From positions 3,714,906-3,778,905 of the forward strand of contig CP053165.1 in the NCBI GenBank assembly GCA_014607495.2: a stretch of DNA of 64,000 nucleotides, written 5' to 3'. Below, piece after piece: positions 1-11,001 of this stretch. The DNA comes from Carposina sasakii. Its lineage: Eukaryota; Arthropoda; Insecta; Lepidoptera; Carposinidae. Position 1 is the stretch's first letter; each line of letters opens with the position of its first letter. The translations under genes and the position numbers were made by a program. The notes below the pieces were generated by a model. The model was not told the origin of the DNA, searched no databases, and saw only the letters and a program-made list of their open reading frames with translations.

Positions 1-42
1 CGTACCCTTCGTTAAGGGTGGCCACCAAAAAACATTCTGTAT
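1..42 (+). mobile_element. 3' end of a fold-back DNA element (ATACAG family)
   Basis: These bases match the right-hand ends of the copies at 461-834 and 3128-3516: CGTACCCTTCGTTAAGG, then GTGGCCAC, an A run and the terminus ATTCTGTAT. The rest of the element lies upstream of the window. No coding capacity is visible. Confidence 0.7.
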
Positions 43-460
43 AAGGCTTATGGTTGGGGTGTTATTTTGCCTGCCATTGTTTTTAATCTCCCTTTGCTAA
101 TAGCATAGAAACTGATTTTAAATAGGGCTTTGATAATAAATATTTTTAAGGGTTTTATTTAGTTATATTTGTATGACGTAGTCGAGATAATAGTAATTTA
201 TGGATTTATATATATTTTTTTTTGTTTCAGGTAAATATCCCTTTAACGTACAGTCGAGAAATTAGAAAATAGCACTAGGTGCTTATGTACTCATAGGGTA
301 AGTATGTTTAATTTACCTTAATAACTTTACCTATTTATAATTTCGATAAAAACAAGGAATCCTTATATATTTGTTTATGCTTAATTTTATTTATGTAGTT
401 GTTTTCTTAGTTCCTCGGTTTACCATATTTCCAGGAAAACTCTGTTTATCACGGCATACT
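43..460. other. AT-rich spacer
   Basis: No gene or repeat that I recognise. It has T-rich tracts and one TTTCAG|GT-like acceptor look-alike near 228, with no coding sequence following that would support an exon. Confidence 0.5.
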
Positions 461-834
461 ATACAGGCTGATTTTTGGTCGTCAACGTTCCCGAAAACTA
501 CGGAATCTCCTCATCATCACGATCATTTTTCTCCATGGAAGCATACCTGGGAAGTGTCTGGTTTCCAAAATTTAGGGTCCAAAGTTGAGTAAATAGACTG
601 CGTTTTTCTGCATAAATGCACATAGACGCGCGTTTTTTTCACGAAAAATAATTAATATATGTCTATAAAAAACTAACATAAACACTAGACACTATAAATT
701 TCGCACGATCAAGGAATAAAAATAAAAAAATATTTTTTTTTTATCCCAGCATTTTTTTTGGCATAAACTTACTTTATTTCATGTATAGAATACGTACCCT
801 TCGTTAAAGGTGGCCACAAAAAAACATCCTGTAT
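461..834 (+). mobile_element. Non-autonomous fold-back DNA element, copy 1
   Basis: The 374-bp unit starts ATACAGGCTGATTTTTGG and ends AAAACATCCTGTAT, so its ends are short imperfect inverted repeats (ATACAGGMTG). A second copy at 3128-3516 matches it along its whole length, including the GGTCGTCAACGTTCCC block and the CACGATCATTTTTCTCC block. It encodes no transposase; the small open frame at 371-592 overlaps its left end by chance. Superfamily not assigned. Confidence 0.8.
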
Positions 835-934
835 ATATATATATTTTTTTTAATTCTATTTTTTTTTAAAAGGGGGTTTTTATGTCAACCCCATTGTATC
901 ACCCTATTTTATAAACAGGATAAACATACTATTA

Positions 935-1835
935 TTAACCTACTGTGATTAGCTTGCATAACATAATAGCACAAGTAGAAATCGGCTCAGAGAGAATTGT
1001 TTGCATGATTCCTACATTGAACAAATTTATCTTAAACTCCCTCATCACTAATTCTCTCTCACTTTGGTTTTTGATACATTCAACCAACAAATGTTGCACA
1101 TCCTCTATTTTATCACATTTATCACAATTAGGTGTATCCGATGTTTTCATGAGATATGCAAATTTATTTGATGGAATGTGCCCAGAACGGAGCCTCATTA
1201 TTAATTATACATATTTTCTACTTAATTTAACGTTATTGAACCAAGGGATACGAGGTGGTTGTGGTTGTATTGTCCTATACCATATACCTTTATCTCGTTT
1301 ATCTGCAGATAAACCATGAAAATGGTTTTGCAAGAACGCTATAAATATGTTTTTATATCGAAGTGTATAAATATATAAATAAAATAAAATCTTTCATTAT
1401 AAAAATGTTTCCAATTGTGATAGTTATTTTTTTTGAATTTAGTGAGTACTTCCGAGAAATCGGGTTCATAGGTAATTACATTACCTTGTGATATGCCAGA
1501 TTTAGCTAACCTATCAGCCACCTCGTTGCCACTCAAGCCTATTGTGCTGGAACCCATTGAAACCTCACAGAAATACCCTTATTCTGTAACATGATGATTT
1601 CCTCTAAAATTCTATAGACTATCGGTACACCTCTATGACCAGAGGCGCACCGAGCCACGTGATCGATAGGACTTTTGCAATCTGAAAAAATAACTACATT
1701 AGGCGTATTATTATTGGAAATATAGGATAGAGCCTGTGACATTGCAATGAGTTCCGCAGACATAACTGAAACATCAGCACTAACACTGAAACAACCTCCA
1801 GAACACTATATTTCAAACTCACTTCCTATCACAGG
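935..1835 (-). pseudogene. Decayed RNase H-bearing non-LTR retrotransposon, 3' part
   Basis: Three minus-strand frames together read like the C-terminal half of a LINE polyprotein. The first (about 1763 to 1540) has SAELIAMSQAL and FSDCKSPI, resembling an RNase H core with its acidic residues, and ends at QWVPAQ-stop. The next frame resumes with IGLSGNEVADRLAKSG, the RNase H motif that normally follows WVPAH. A single missing base at about 1545 explains the break. After another frame change, WFNNVKLSRKYV, MRLRSGHIPSNKF and PNCDKCDKIEDVQHLL (about 1270 to 1080) match the region after RNase H with a Cys-rich knuckle. An in-frame stop precedes CSGGCF near 1810. The order fits I/R1-like or LOA-like clades; I cannot choose between them. 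No intact frame, so a dead copy. Confidence 0.8.
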
Positions 1836-2612
1836 AAAAAGATAAACAAAAAATAATTAGAAAACATACAAACTCTACCTCTTCAGAATATAAAACATAC
1901 CTACTTTCTAAACTTAGATATGATTTGTTGTTGCAAAAAATCTGAAGGCTTCGTATATTTTCCATATTTTCCTAAACCAAATTCTTACCCGCAGAGTAAA
2001 ATGTAAAAAAAACGTGCCTGAAAACTTTTGTGCCTCTGAAGTTATATAGCGTTGTATTTTTAGTGAAGGTCGCGCGTATACCCTTCAACGAAGGAGATGA
2101 TGCAGGAGATGCGATATAAAGTGTAATAAAACCAAAGTAGAAGCAACGCGATAGCGATAATTCTTATTCTTTATTGCACATACACAAAAAGAAATATGGC
2201 AAACAACATAAAAGAAGAGATGCATGTACTATGGCAATAATTGTACAATATTCGCGTTGAAACGTCAAATTACTTTGAGATGCTGTTACGTAATATGATT
2301 TTTTTCAAGCAATTAGCGATTTGCATTACTTTTGCCAGTTACTATAGGGTCCGATGGGCTTTGTGTCAGTTTTCCATTGAACCCTGAACGTTCAAGTTTA
2401 GTTGTCAACCAATCACGTAGTAGCATTTTATTAACATTTATTTAATCACGTCATCATGTTATAATATGATTGGTTTTACGTGAATTCCATTTATATAAGT
2501 CACTACATAGTGAAGTACAAATTTATAACTAACAAACTCTTGCCTATTATCATAATCTACCATCACTTAAGCTTTGGCGAGACCAGTTACTACATAAGAA
2601 GCGGTATAATAA
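1836..2612. other. No gene seen; weak inverted-repeat remnant
   Basis: No coding sequence. Between about 2140 and 2335 the motif GCAACGCGATAGCGATAATT faces a loosely complementary GCGATTTGCATTACTTTTGCC, like the arms of the inverted-repeat elements at 34441-34900 and 14130-14290. Probably a decayed relative. Confidence 0.35.
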
Positions 2613-2717
2613 CTAATAATAATAATAATAAATAATAATAATAAATAATAATAATAAATATTCACACACTACACAACACATTAACCTAGTCCCACATTAA
2701 GATCCCTAAGGTCTTGT
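2613..2717 (-). mobile_element. tRNA-derived SINE, 3' end fragment
   Basis: On the minus strand this reads ACAAGACCTTAGGGATC, then TTAATGTGGGACTAGG, TTAATGTGTTGTGTAG and TGTGTGAATA, running into a (TTA)n tail at 2613-2660. The same block ends the SINE copy at 54637-54839. The tRNA-like head is missing, which suggests 5' truncation. Confidence 0.75.
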
Positions 2718-3127
2718 ATACATATACTACATAGAGTAACATCTCGCTTTGACAATGTCACGTCCTGTACATACTTTCTCCACACCCTTCAGATGTAAAG
2801 CCTAGTTTACCATAAAGTGACGTCATCAGGTAGGAAAGAGGGCGATTATTTAATTTCCTCTCCTGCTCACACCCGGGTACATCACACCCGGATATTGCTA
2901 ATCCGTCTTGTCTAAGCCGGATCGGATATAAAACATATACGCCATGAAATAAATGCTTTTTGTAGGTAAGTACCTTTTTATTTTTAATTTGCTGCCTTTT
3001 TATGTAAGTATAATTGATAGGTAGGTATTTATTTATTTTATTCGCTTAGGTATAGTTACGTAGGTAAGTTGTAAATTTTAAATGTATAATTTTTATTTTA
3101 AATCTTTAATTTCCTACGAATGATGAT
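2718..3127. other. Spacer with TAGGTA motifs
   Basis: No gene recognised. It has a moderately GC-rich patch at 2870-2930 (CACACCCGGGTACATC and similar) and TAGGTAAGTA-type runs from 2963 onward. Confidence 0.4.
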
Positions 3128-3516
3128 ATACAGAATGATTTTTGGTCGTCAACGTTCCCGAAAACTACGGAATCTCCTCATCATCACGATCATTTTTCTC
3201 CATGGAAGCATACCTGGGAAGTGTCTGGTTTCCAAAATATTAGGGTCCAAAGTTGAGTAAATAGACTGCGTTTTTCTGCATAAATGCACATAGACGCGCG
3301 TAGCAGGATTTTTTCACGAAAAATACTTAATATCTGTCTATAAAAAAACTAACATAAACCCTAGACACTATAAATTTCGCACGATCAAGGAATTTAAAAA
3401 TTTAAAAAAAATAAAAAAAATTTTTTCCCAGAATTTTTTTTGGCATAAACTTACTTTATTTCATGTATAGAATACGTACCCTTCGTTAAAGGTGGCCACA
3501 AAAAAACATCCTGTAT
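3128..3516 (+). mobile_element. Non-autonomous fold-back DNA element, copy 2
   Basis: The 389-bp unit starts ATACAGAATGATTTTTGG and ends AAAAACATCCTGTAT. It is nearly identical to 461-834 apart from a short insertion (TAGCAGGA, near 3301) and changes in A runs. High identity between copies 2.3 kb apart suggests recent activity, or a segmental duplication limited to the element. No coding capacity. Confidence 0.82.
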
Positions 3517-5472
3517 CTTTTAAGTTATATTTTATAAGAGTAATTAAATTGTTTTAAGTAATTTATTTTGTTAGGGGTAATGAAATGTAATTATTTATAT
3601 TCTAAACAAACTCTTATGACGTAGGATCGAATTGATAAGAAAGATATAAATAATTACTAGACGAGGTTTAGATGATATAAATAAATTAATCTATTTAATC
3701 TACTTATGGAACTGCATGGCCTAATATACGAGTTGAGCGCATAAAGAGGTTTCCGTACAATACCAAGAACTCTTATAGGTTTTCCTGTAATGAACTAGGT
3801 GTATTTTGTATTTTTACCTAATATAAATTTTATTAAGATATGATACATGATGAAAAGAAAATTGTGATATTTATTCGAAGGTGATTTAACCATACCAAAA
3901 TAATAATTTTATTGGGGTCGCCTCTGTTCACCCAGGTGATTATATTCGCGGGTGATTATTGGACACTGAAAAGTCGTCTATGATCACAGTGACCATAAAT
4001 AGATCATTAATATAAAGTAAATTAATCAGGAGGCAAATTATAATACTAAATAGAAGCCAGCCAAAAGAAAGCTAGTACGGGTGTGCTACTCTTACTTCAT
4101 GTATCAACTTACTAAGGTTTTGCCACTTTCATTACTTTTAGATAAGTCTCTTTGTGAGGTCTTTACAGATCCATAATTTGTAAACTAGTTTCGGTATTGT
4201 AGGCGTGTTGGAATAATATATACAGTATCTTTTAGAAAAGCGCTCCACCATTTTTAACTGCGTCTGTCTTTTTATCAAGTTACAACTATAGAGAATGGTT
4301 TACGCGACATAAGTATATTTTTAGAGAATTGTCTCAAGTAGGTATCTAATATATAAAGGCTAAAGAATTTGTTTAATTACAAAATAAGTAGTAGATATCA
4401 TTTAACTTAAAATTCCTCCACCAGATACCACACTAGCAATTCTTTCTTCACACCTTTACCCGTAAATCGAGAATCTTTTTCGAAAACTGACGATTGGTGC
4501 ATTGCATGTACCGTGCATAGCCGAGCCTGTAGTGCACTCCATTCTAGTTTGTCCTACAATGCAATTGATGTTAAGCCTGTAAGAATGCACATTGCTTTTA
4601 ATGTACGTAGCAGGAATTTACGGAAGTTTGTACGTTGTCCAGGCTTAGGGAATTCAAAAAGAGAGAAATCTACGCTTTTATGCCGGTCGTTTTGTGCACG
4701 CGAATGTGTTGCCTAAAATTCAGATTCCTATACTTACGGCGCTACTAATAAACCTTTTGCACGACTTCTGACAGCAAAATGTACACAATATCTTTCAAAT
4801 TAAACAGTGTTTGGTATGTACGTATTATAAGCGAACACAGTGAAGATCATTTAGTGCATAATTAAATTTCACGGCGAGTCCAACCGTTATTAGTGTAAAT
4901 TGTTCGATAACTTCGTTGTCGTTCTTTCGTCTGAACACCCTGTTTTCTTCGGTACTATACCAATACCAATTTAGGTTTAATTAATGCATCAAGGAAGGAC
5001 TACAAGGTGGTGACTAGGGTGACTTAACAATGTTGGTTCATGAAAAAGAGAGTCGTAGAGCGCGTGAGGACACAATATTGTGCTAGACAAAAGGCCATCG
5101 ATTGTTTCATACTGCGCTGTTGATGTCAAGTGTTATTATTTTCTTCAGTTGTTTCTGTGTAATAATTTGCTATCCATAATTTATGTTCTTCTGTTGGGTA
5201 AGCTGGTGAAGAATGCAATTGAAGGCATTAAGCTCGCCCTTGTATGAAATATTTTTTTAGTAAGTAAAATTTAAGACAATAAAGCATAGCAACATAGCAT
5301 ATACCAATTCCTTTCTGCCCTTTTACCATGGGCCGATGCAATCGTGAAATACTCCACTGCAGTCCAATACGATGCGCATCGGAGCAGAAACCTACCGATA
5401 GTGCAGACTGCAGCGCCGCCGAGCCTATTCATTTTGCTATTGCTGAATGCTGATTTGAGATAGAATAATATT
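3517..5472. other. No recognisable feature
   Basis: AT-rich DNA with frequent TAGGTA and ATAAAT runs. The open frame at 4513-4716 has no recognisable motif, and I treat it as chance. No RNA gene or repeat family was identified. Confidence 0.4.
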
Positions 5473-5773
5473 AAGGTTCTAAATCTTTTCTTGTTTAGGG
5501 ACCACCTTTACCTATATATCATTCTTCTCAAACAAGTGTACTTTACACACAATAAAGATAAAATAAATATAAAGTGTATTTAACAATTTAAACATTTGCA
5601 TGCCAACTATTGGTAAAATATGCAGGAGCAATATAATCTACCCACCCATATTTGATAAATAATCTGAATTTCTAACTTTAATTACAAATGGGTCACAACT
5701 CGCTAGAATCATTGTTGGACCATATTTTCGCTGCTGCGGACCACTAGTCCACGGACGACAGGTTGGGAACCAT
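5473..5773 (+). mobile_element. Probable old hAT-type non-autonomous element
   Basis: The left side reads GGTTCTAAATCTTTTC, then TTGTTTAGGGACCACC. The right side reads GCGGACCACTAGTCCACGG, then GGTTGGGAACCA. This arrangement (GGTTC...GGGACCAC inward, GGACCAC...GGGAACC outward) resembles hAT MITEs whose ends are CAGNGGTTCCCAA. The terminal CAG/CTG and the 8-bp target duplication are not clear, so it looks old. Confidence 0.45.
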
Positions 5774-8700
5774 TTCCTTATAGTTTAATCCAAGGCATCA
5801 ATATTATGTTATATTGGCATTCTTATACGTGATCAAAGACGATTATATAATTGTGATTCCGATAGTTGCAACCTAAAATAGAAGGTATATTTAAATTAAT
5901 TTTTAGTTGACAATATTAAATATTATGTCAAAGGATAAAATTTTCTTCATATTACCTACCATTTTCCTAGTTTAATGTGAGTAATAAAGCAGTAGGAGCA
6001 ATGATTATTTTTGCCTAGCGGAAAATTTCAAATAAAAAAAATCCATTTGCAAACAAAACAATAAAACAAACATTGTCGATTAATGAAATAAAGGAATTTT
6101 TGAAAAGAATTTTTTAAATATACCTTTTTTCCACTTCACAAATCAAAGTCAGGAGGCGCTTAGGAGAATGAAAAAGAAATCGCCCTGACAAAATGACGTG
6201 AATGGCTCTCAAAGTTCAAAGATTAATCTTTTACTTGAATGCCGATGTCAAGAAAAACCAACGTTTATTTACCACGACGTTTTTCATCGTGTTTTGAGGT
6301 AAACAGGTTATTACTATTAGGGGCTTATGGGGAGTGGGAGTGGTACATAATATCTTTCATAATAATATGTGAAATATAAACACGTGTAGAGAAGATATTT
6401 ATTTTATTCAATTTGATAATTATTTTTATATCATCACACACATACCATAATGGTTTAATTGTTGTCCCTGTTTCTTACACTTATATAATTATTGTAGAAT
6501 TAAGTAAATAAATATAACAAGATATTTCTAATCCCAATTTCCCACTAACTTTATTCTGTTTTAAATCACAAACTGCAATATTTTAAACGCTATTCTATCA
6601 TTCTTTTATTCGGTTTTCGTAGCCACATATCTCTCACAGTCTCCGCAAAACGGGGCTCTACCAAAGAAATTACAAATTACGTATTTACCAGCCAAGCCTT
6701 CTAGGTGTCATAAACCTTACTTAATCTGACCCTCGTTCACCCTCGCTCTCAAGGGTTTAAATATTAAAATGTACCTAAGCACCTAGGTGACCTTAACCGC
6801 CCTCCAAGGGCTTGACTCGACGTTTTGCTAATCAATTAGACCGGATAATACTCAGCCCTTATCTCGCGTGATGTCCGGGCTTCTCATTAAAACTTTAGGT
6901 CCTGTCTTTCGCACGCCCTTATAATGACCTATGGTGTAGGGTTGGCAGACGGCTGTGCACTTGGTAAATGTAGTTTTTTTTGGATTAAGCATTTTTTCTT
7001 CAATTAGCCTGTTATGCACTTTTCAAACTGTGTCGACGTGTATTAGCGTCACATAAAATTTGTCAAGTACTGGATTAAAGACTTTGTGCAATAAATTTTG
7101 AATGCTATAAAGGTCGTATACTTCAGTTACGACTTCAGGATAATGGAATTAAGTTTCGGTCCCAATTAATAAGACTGATGTTAATCATGGGAAAATAAAG
7201 CTAAAAACTGATGGTTATAATACGCTTTAGTAATTAAATGCAAAAAACTAATTTGTGACAGTAAAATGGACTTTTAAAAACAAGCCATATAATTTATTTA
7301 AATATTACCAAGGTTTCACAGTTGGGGCAACCCTAGTAATGACCGACTCGGCAACTTGAGTTGACTGACTGACTCGGCAACTCGACAAAGCCAAATAAAC
7401 TGTGACTGGGTGACGTTGCTTTAACCCACTTTTACTGCCCTGGGAGTTATTGTATTTTGGTTGAAATTTATTAACTCTATACTATACTTACCCTAACATA
7501 TAAGAGATATGTTGAGATCTTTACATAGTTCTAAGTTCTTAAATGAATATCGCACTAATCCCCATCCCATGCAACTAATATTATAAAATGTGAAAGTAAG
7601 TTTGTTTGTTTGTTATCTCTTCGAGCTGTATTTACTCAACAAATTTTCTTGAAATTTTGCATGCATAGGTATACCTAGGTACCTACATATTTGAAAGTAT
7701 GAAAAAAGGTAGATTAATAAAGTTCACGCGTTAATAAAGTTTCCATAGTAACTTGATACTACAAATCACATTTTCCTTATTTTACTTTCTCGAAGATAAT
7801 CTAAATATCCCATATCAGTTTCAATTTAACCTTATTCTCATCAGATCCGGGCAGGATCGGGTAGATGATACAGTTTTATATTAGCTTTTTACCCTTTGTA
7901 GGTTGTCGTTTACGCCCGTAATCTCGCGGCAGTCCAATTTGTCGCCTCGCTTGCTGCTAAAGTTTCAGCTACTTTTGTACAGACAGTAGCAGCATCGCGG
8001 GCTAGAATCTAGCCTAGCCCAGCTACACCCTGGTCAAACTACTCATAACTTGAAAGTGTACGTCAGGCGGTTGCTAAGTGTACATTGTCAGAGTAAACGG
8101 ATATTGTGAGCTGATTCAAACTGTGGTTTAATGAGTAAAGTTTAAAACAAATGGTAGATCTCCGTGCACCGGAATTGTGTTTTGCGATCTGATACTGTTA
8201 TGTTAAAATCATATACGTACAGTATACTGTTTCTAGTTTACAGGTAAAATGAATTTCTGGATAATTATTTTAGATGAAAAACTGTCTTTTGTTTTGCCGC
8301 ATATGGTAGATATTGTTCAAAGAAACTAAGAGCTATCTTTTAAAGTAAGATATAATATAACTAAGCTTTCAGACAGTTAATATATTGCCTGGAATTTCAG
8401 ATTGTTATATCTATTACTTAGTTGAATTTGTACATTCATATATACGTACAGTATAAACACCCACTAATAAATGAAAATGATATTAAAACGTGTTTGTCTA
8501 TGTACATGTCAGTCAAGCTTGATGAAGAACTGTAATGTTGTGACTACACACGTATATCTGCGCTAGATCATCTCAAGGGTATCTCTACTTCATCTCATCT
8601 CTCCTTCAAGCCCTGAGGACCCTTGAGGCTTCCTTGTGTTACTAACACCACGTGCTGCTTATAAATAGGAGTTAAATATATACTGAGTACGTTGGTTGAG

Positions 8701-9447
8701 TGGCTTTTTAAACCAAAGATTATGGCAGACTTCTATGTTGATTTTCACACGGAGAGACAAAAATGGCTGTGTTGGCAACTGCTTTATTCTAACACTAGAT
8801 TCTATGAGCCACAATGTTATATTATCACTAACTTAGTTCTAGTTAAAAACCAGTTCAAACGAGTAGCTTCGAATTTTTGCAACAAAGTCGGAAGTGAAAT
8901 TAACAAAAATAAAATTCACTATTTTCCCACAGCGTGAAAAACACACAACAGTCAAACATACGTCAATTAAAAGCCATTAAGCAAACAAGAGTTCATTAAA
9001 ATGGATGTACTTGAATGTTTATGGCGATTTAAGCTGCGAGCACAACCAACTTTGTTATTTTATGGGCTTTACGTACAACGTGCTACGTCAAAAATTGTAC
9101 TCGTTGCGCTAACTGAGAATAGTTGAGTGTAACTGGTGTACTTTGCATTGTTACTGGGTGTAACTAATGGTTATGAGTATGCCTATATTTCAGCATCCAC
9201 CGAACATCTCATTATGAGAACGTTGAGGCATAAATCACTGAACACTTCTCGATGGCGTTTGGTGTAAGTCAGAGAGGACTGCGTTAAGTATCTTAAAGTA
9301 AGAGACGATAAAAAGGATCTAAAGATTAGATATGTATGCCTACGTGGGTAAGCAAATTACAATTTTGATTTTACATAAGTACAGAAAGGGTAGATGCATT
9401 AAGCGAAATGTTAAATATCGACGGACAATACCTCCTATCATTTTTTT
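5774..9447. other. Mostly unrecognised AT-rich DNA
   Basis: No gene recognised. A repeat copy lies at 6428-6515 and is listed separately. A short tandem pattern around GACTGACTCGGCAACT occurs at 7345-7385. The open frame 8692-8937 has no recognisable domain. GC-rich patches at 6780-6900 and 7900-8040 do not form open frames. Confidence 0.4.
6428..6515 (+). repeat. LINE-like 3' tail repeat, copy 1
   Basis: CCATAATGGTTTAATTGTTG, then CCCTGTTTCTTACAC, ATATAATTATTGTAGAAT and AAATAAAT match a second copy at 26985-27075. The ending in AATAAATA suggests the 3' end of a retroelement. The parent family is unknown. Confidence 0.5.
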
Positions 9448-9514
9448 AATCGACTTTTTTAATGCAATATACTTATTATTAAATTATAAGTATATTGCAT
9501 TAAAAAAGTCGATT
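9448..9514. repeat. Perfect 28-bp inverted repeat (hairpin)
   Basis: The left arm 9448-9475 and the right arm 9487-9514 are exact reverse complements over 28 bases (arm starts AATCGACTTTTTTAATGC), separated by an 11-base AT loop. A transcript would fold into a 67-nt hairpin. It could be a microRNA-like precursor, a snap-back duplication or the core of a tiny MITE. No flanking target duplication was recognised. Confidence 0.85.
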
Positions 9515-10900
9515 TGTTATACACCGTCGATATAGTCCATTACATAACTAAAAAACCCTTCTGTTACACCCAAGTTACACAACTAAAAACCTACATCCAA
9601 ATAAACAATATTTTTGATATCTTCTATAATAATCAAAAGAAATGTTATAAAATAATATTTACCTTTATTTACCTGAATATCCAGGAACTTGGTAGTAATA
9701 CCTGTAATATTTCTAGTGAATATCTGATACATACGTGATTTTTTTTATAAAACCAACAGTCTGTATTTTGCACCATTCAACTAGAGGGTGTAATCAACGA
9801 AGGCAGTTAACGTGTTATTGTGGGATGCTTATGGGTGTATTAGCTTACACCACACCCATGAACTAGGCGGGGTCAACGTCCTATCATACCATGCTAGCCA
9901 ACTTAACTAGTTATCGATGTCAATTCATAATATATTGCTGGGTTTGTTAGAACCATTTTAATGTTTCTAAATAACTAAACAGCAATGATTTCGGAAGTAA
10001 TGTCAAATGAAGTTGTATATTCTACTATTATGTTGGTACTAAAGTGAGAGAGTTAGTCAATATAATAATTTTTGACGTGATTGTGCCTTTTTCCGATGCA
10101 AAAGTGTACCGAATTCGAACTCAAAATACAGAATCGCACTCCAAAGCTTCAACTATAAGCATACTTTACTACCAACTGCGAGTTGCGCTGTAGGTTGTAA
10201 AACTTAATCAAATTCGAAAATGTATGGACTTGTAGATACACAGCCTACTGTATGCAATCCGTAGGCTTCTGACAATACAATAACACATCGGCAATAAAAT
10301 CTGGGAAAGCGAATTGTTGCCAGTTGCCAGCATTCCCGAATACACATTTGGTTGCCAGGGCTTCCACATGTGCAGCGTCCGGCTGGCTGCAAATCCTTTA
10401 TCTGAAAAAAGCCGGACACATTTTTTTTATTCAGTGTATTGGAACAAACCGAATGATTTAGGTAGTGTTGAGGTTTGGAAGCGATTGAATCGCTATATCG
10501 ATAGGAGGTTTTTTTGGATAAACGATAAAAAATACGTTCTGACTATACGTAAAGTTGTTATAAAACTGTTATGTTAATAATGTGGATGCACGTAAAGACG
10601 AAGGAGTATTTGCTAAACTTACAGTATTATTTGAACAAAGCTTCTGGAACCAAGCGCTCACCTGTTATGCGAAAGAGGTATTTTTCCCTTAAATACAAGT
10701 GGGGACAAGTTAGCTTAGTTTGATGATATGAATGTGCGATGTGCACACCATATAGGCACCAAAGTGTTGACCTAATATTACTATCACTTAGATAGATATT
10801 TAATTTAAGACTTTGTAACCATTATTTAATGTTCCCATCCAGGTTCTTCCTCAACATCTTCCAATTTAACCTAACCTTATTAGATTTAGGGTTGATTTAT
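9515..10900. other. No recognisable feature
   Basis: No gene recognised. Around 10375-10425, GTCCGGCTGGCTG faces GCCGGACAC as a short imperfect inverted pair. The open frames 10204-10419 and 10314-10577 overlap on opposite strands and carry no motif. Confidence 0.35.
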
Positions 10901-11001
10901 TCAAACATCAGATAGCCTACCTGAACAATAAAGTTGATGCTGTCTCTATCACGATCAAGTTGAAGAGAAAGACAGCATCAACTTTTCTATCTGACGTTTG
11001 G
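10901..11001. mobile_element. Small palindromic MITE, copy 1
   Basis: Two nested pairs of arms are visible: outer CAAACATCAGATAG against CTATCTGACGTTTG, and inner AAAGTTGATGCTGTCTC against GAGAAAGACAGCATCAACTT. The inner pair recurs at 32350-32433 and in weaker form at 63630-63715, so it is a dispersed family. No coding capacity. Confidence 0.65.

Noticed and set aside
945..1319. 124-codon plus-strand open frame
   Set aside because: It is the antisense shadow of the decayed LINE on the minus strand.
2613..2665. (AATAAT)n tract as an independent microsatellite
   Set aside because: It is the tail of the minus-strand SINE fragment.
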